A DNA stretch of 6,328 bases from an uncultured Bacteroidota bacterium. Lineage in GTDB: Bacteria; Bacteroidota; Bacteroidia; Chitinophagales; Saprospiraceae. Location: assembly GCA_937926185.1 (NCBI GenBank), contig CALEYM010000518.1:1-6328 (forward strand). Reading direction: 5' to 3'. The translations under genes were made by a program, and so were the position numbers. The stretch's first letter is position 1; each line of letters starts with the position of its first letter. The notes beneath the pieces were generated by a model that saw nothing but the letters and a program-made list of their open reading frames with translations, searched no databases and was not told where the DNA came from. Shown piece after piece: positions 5,701-6,328 of the stretch.

Positions 5701-6166
5701 GAAAGATATGGCCAACCTGATCGCCGGCTTCGACAACGAACAAATCGGCGCTCTGGAAAAAACCGGTTCGCTAACCCTGGCCGTGAACGGCAACGCCTAC
5801 AACCTCACACCGGACGATCTGCTGGTGACCACCGAAGACCTGCCGGGCTGGAAAACGGCTTCCGACGGCGCGCTTACCGTGGCCCTCGACGTACATATAA
5901 CCGACGCGCTGCTCGCCGAAGGCCTGGCCCGCGATCTGGTGAACCGCATCCAGAACATCCGCAAGGAAAAAGACTTCAACGTCACAGACCGCGTAGTGAT
6001 CACCCTGGAAAAACACCCGGCAGTGTTGCCGGCTGTTACATTGTTCCAGGACTATATCAAAGGCGAAACGCTGGCCACCGACCTGGTGCTGGCAGATAAG
6101 ATGGACGGGGAAAAGGTGGAACTGAATGACGAGGTGCAGTTGGGGATTGAAGTTTCCCTGAATTGA
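2765..6166 (+). CDS. ileS: Isoleucyl-tRNA synthetase, type 2 (IleRS2), GXHH signature
   Basis: This cytoplasmic class I synthetase charges tRNA-Ile with isoleucine and is essential for translation. The 1133-residue length, the overall sequence and no visible C-terminal zinc-binding cysteine cluster fit IleRS2, the eukaryote-like bacterial form. In order: the active-site signature in PSANGKPGIHHVMAR is G54-I-H-H57 in place of HxGH; GWDTHGLPIE follows. The CP1 editing domain has the T-rich peptide WTTTPWTLPSN (241-251) and GTGVVHTAP (359-367), with D373 at the position of the E. coli editing aspartate D342. Next come DWNLSRSRYWG (from 517), WFDSG (599-603), EGVDQTRGWFY (from 631), KMSKR (672-676), and the anticodon-binding segment HLSNWYVRLSRRRFW (797-811). 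The ATG at 2765 is preferred, with AGGA at 2757-2760. An upstream in-frame TTG at 2663 lies in a terminator stem, ahead of the expected transcript start, and would add 34 residues unlike the family. No terminator follows before the next gene. Confidence 0.97.
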   Translation: MYREFKHLNLPTIDAEILQFWEDEKIFDRSVEQRDPANSFVFYEGPPSANGKPGIHHVMARTVKDIFCRYQTLKGHRVERKGGWDTHGLPIELQVEKELGITKEDIGKKITVEEYNSACRATVMRYKDLWDDITRRMGYWVDLDNPYITFENDYIESCWWLLKRLYDKKTASGESFLYKGFTIQPFSPAAGTGLSSHELNMPGTYKEVTDISTIAMFKVKRDQQSAFLFDNTDEDVRILAWTTTPWTLPSNVALTVGPNIGYAKVKTLNPYTGAPVSVVLAQDRLSAYFNTEDENKPFDEFKVGDKKLPYQVVKTNIKGSQLTGVRFEQLLPTPPASTPELEARAFRVITGDFVTTEDGTGVVHTAPYFGADDFRACKAAGVPYIGLPNPKAPDMPFPLVDRTGRFVEEVPHFGGRFVKEEYYSAEDRKQSDFKPTDLLIALHLKETGKAFRIEKYKHTYPHCWRTDKPVLYYPLDSWFIRASAAKERMAELNKTINWKPASTGTGRFGQWLENLQDWNLSRSRYWGVPLPIWRTEDGEEEKCIGSVEELQKEMEKANGALGLSQQVPADLHRPYMDEIVLVSPSGKPMRRELDLIDVWFDSGAMPYAQWHYPFENQEKWKRNYPADFIAEGVDQTRGWFYTLHAIGVMCFDSVAFKNVVSNGLVLDKNANKMSKRLGNVVDPFETIDTHGADATRWYMISNAAPWENLKFDAQGIVESRNKFFGTLFNTYNFFALYANLDGFKMDEFNVMPYNRRTELDRWIISKLYSLVAEVREALDDYEPTRACRAIEDFVDEHLSNWYVRLSRRRFWKGEMGEDKLAAYQTLFECLMVVGQLAAPVAPFFADWLYRNLTAPIKDTAKAKNTPLRHDSVHLSDLVQPDPSKVDKALEKRMDYAQRICSLALSIRKKERLRVRLPLQKLLLPVLDASFQAEVESVKELILAEINVKQLEYITDASGLLKKSAKANFKTLGAKLGKDMKDMANLIAGFDNEQIGALEKTGSLTLAVNGNAYNLTPDDLLVTTEDLPGWKTASDGALTVALDVHITDALLAEGLARDLVNRIQNIRKEKDFNVTDRVVITLEKHPAVLPAVTLFQDYIKGETLATDLVLADKMDGEKVELNDEVQLGIEVSLN

Positions 6167-6176
6167 CTTATCTTTG
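6147..6176 (+). promoter_or_regulatory. Promoter of the MNT gene, inside the 3' end of ileS
   Basis: TTG (6147-6149), exactly 19 nt, then TATCTTTG (6169-6176) match TTG-N19-TAnnTTTG without mismatch. The -33 box is within ileS coding sequence and the -7 box begins three bases after its TGA. The ATG at 6185 lies only 8 nt after the -7 box, so the transcript should begin at or within a few bases of the start codon. Confidence 0.65.
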
Positions 6177-6184
6177 TCATCACT

Positions 6185-6328
6185 ATGGTTACGCAAGATC
6201 AAATTGATGAGATCGTTCGTATTTTGACGAAAGAAATCAAGCCGGAGAAAATCATACTTTTCGGATCGTATGCCCTTGGTAAGGCGAACGAAGAGAGTGA
6301 CTTGGATCTTGCTATCGTTATGGAATCA
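6185..6328 (+). CDS. Minimal nucleotidyltransferase (MNT/MntA-like), N-terminal part, cut by window end
   Basis: The 48 codons from ATG 6185 remain open at the window edge. The protein starts MVTQDQIDEIVRILTKEIKP, then KIILFGSYALGKANEESDLD. It contains the pol-beta nucleotidyltransferase signature exactly: G27-S28, ten residues, D39-L-D41, followed by the hydrophobic strand LAIV. Small stand-alone proteins of this kind are usually the antitoxin half of HEPN-MNT pairs; MntA transfers nucleotides (AMP) onto the HEPN RNase toxin and silences it. A HEPN partner is expected directly downstream but is out of view. The gene starts 18 bases after the ileS stop, with its own promoter and no Shine-Dalgarno. 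Codon choice (GTT, ATT, TTG, CTT) is more AT-rich than in ileS, consistent with a transferred accessory gene. Other short nucleotidyltransferases, not paired with HEPN, share this motif, so the pairing remains an inference. Confidence 0.85.
   Translation, partial: MVTQDQIDEIVRILTKEIKPEKIILFGSYALGKANEESDLDLAIVMES

Noticed and set aside
3686..5743. 685-codon open frame on the minus strand opposite ileS
   Set aside because: It lies entirely antisense to a clearly recognisable IleRS, has no domain I recognise and a composition typical of a mirror frame (rich in H, V, G, F). Long antisense frames arise by codon bias in GC-rich genes.

Overview
The window looks like a chromosomal segment from a member of the Bacteroidota with fairly GC-rich coding regions, perhaps related to Saprospiria or Chitinophagia (the order is a weak inference). 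Four things point this way: promoters matching the phylum's TTG-N19-TAnnTTTG consensus, start codons without strong Shine-Dalgarno sequences, a lipoprotein with a Bacteroidota-style S-C-K-K lipobox region, and an isoleucyl-tRNA synthetase of the long bacterial type 2 form with the GIHH active-site signature.

Layout from left to right. (1) Positions 1-233 hold the C-terminal tail of a prohibitin/SPFH-family protein. One base later comes a complete family 2 glycosyltransferase of the WaaE/KdtX kind (235-1005). (2) A perfect bidirectional terminator (1005-1040) separates it from a convergent small lipoprotein gene (1068-1493, minus strand). (3) An AT-rich divergent promoter region (1494-1641) leads to an Rpn-like PD-(D/E)XK nuclease gene (1642-2550). 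It carries eight tandem G-I-E-K repeats and a plausible internal start for a separate C-terminal protein. (4) A strong terminator (2641-2676) overlaps the next promoter, and the leader that follows contains four 8-bp ATCAACnn repeats. It leads into ileS (2765-6166). (5) A near-consensus promoter inside the end of ileS drives a truncated minimal nucleotidyltransferase (MNT) gene (6185 to the window edge), probably from a leaderless or almost leaderless mRNA.

The genes do not form one pathway. Membrane/envelope genes (SPFH, glycosyltransferase, lipoprotein) are on the left, and an essential translation gene is on the right. The ileS gene is flanked by two genes from families linked to toxin-antitoxin or defence functions, Rpn and MNT. 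The observations most worth following are the GXHH-type IleRS2 (predicted high-level mupirocin insensitivity), the gene-within-gene architecture of the Rpn locus with a nested repeat duplication, and the MNT gene whose promoter sits in ileS.
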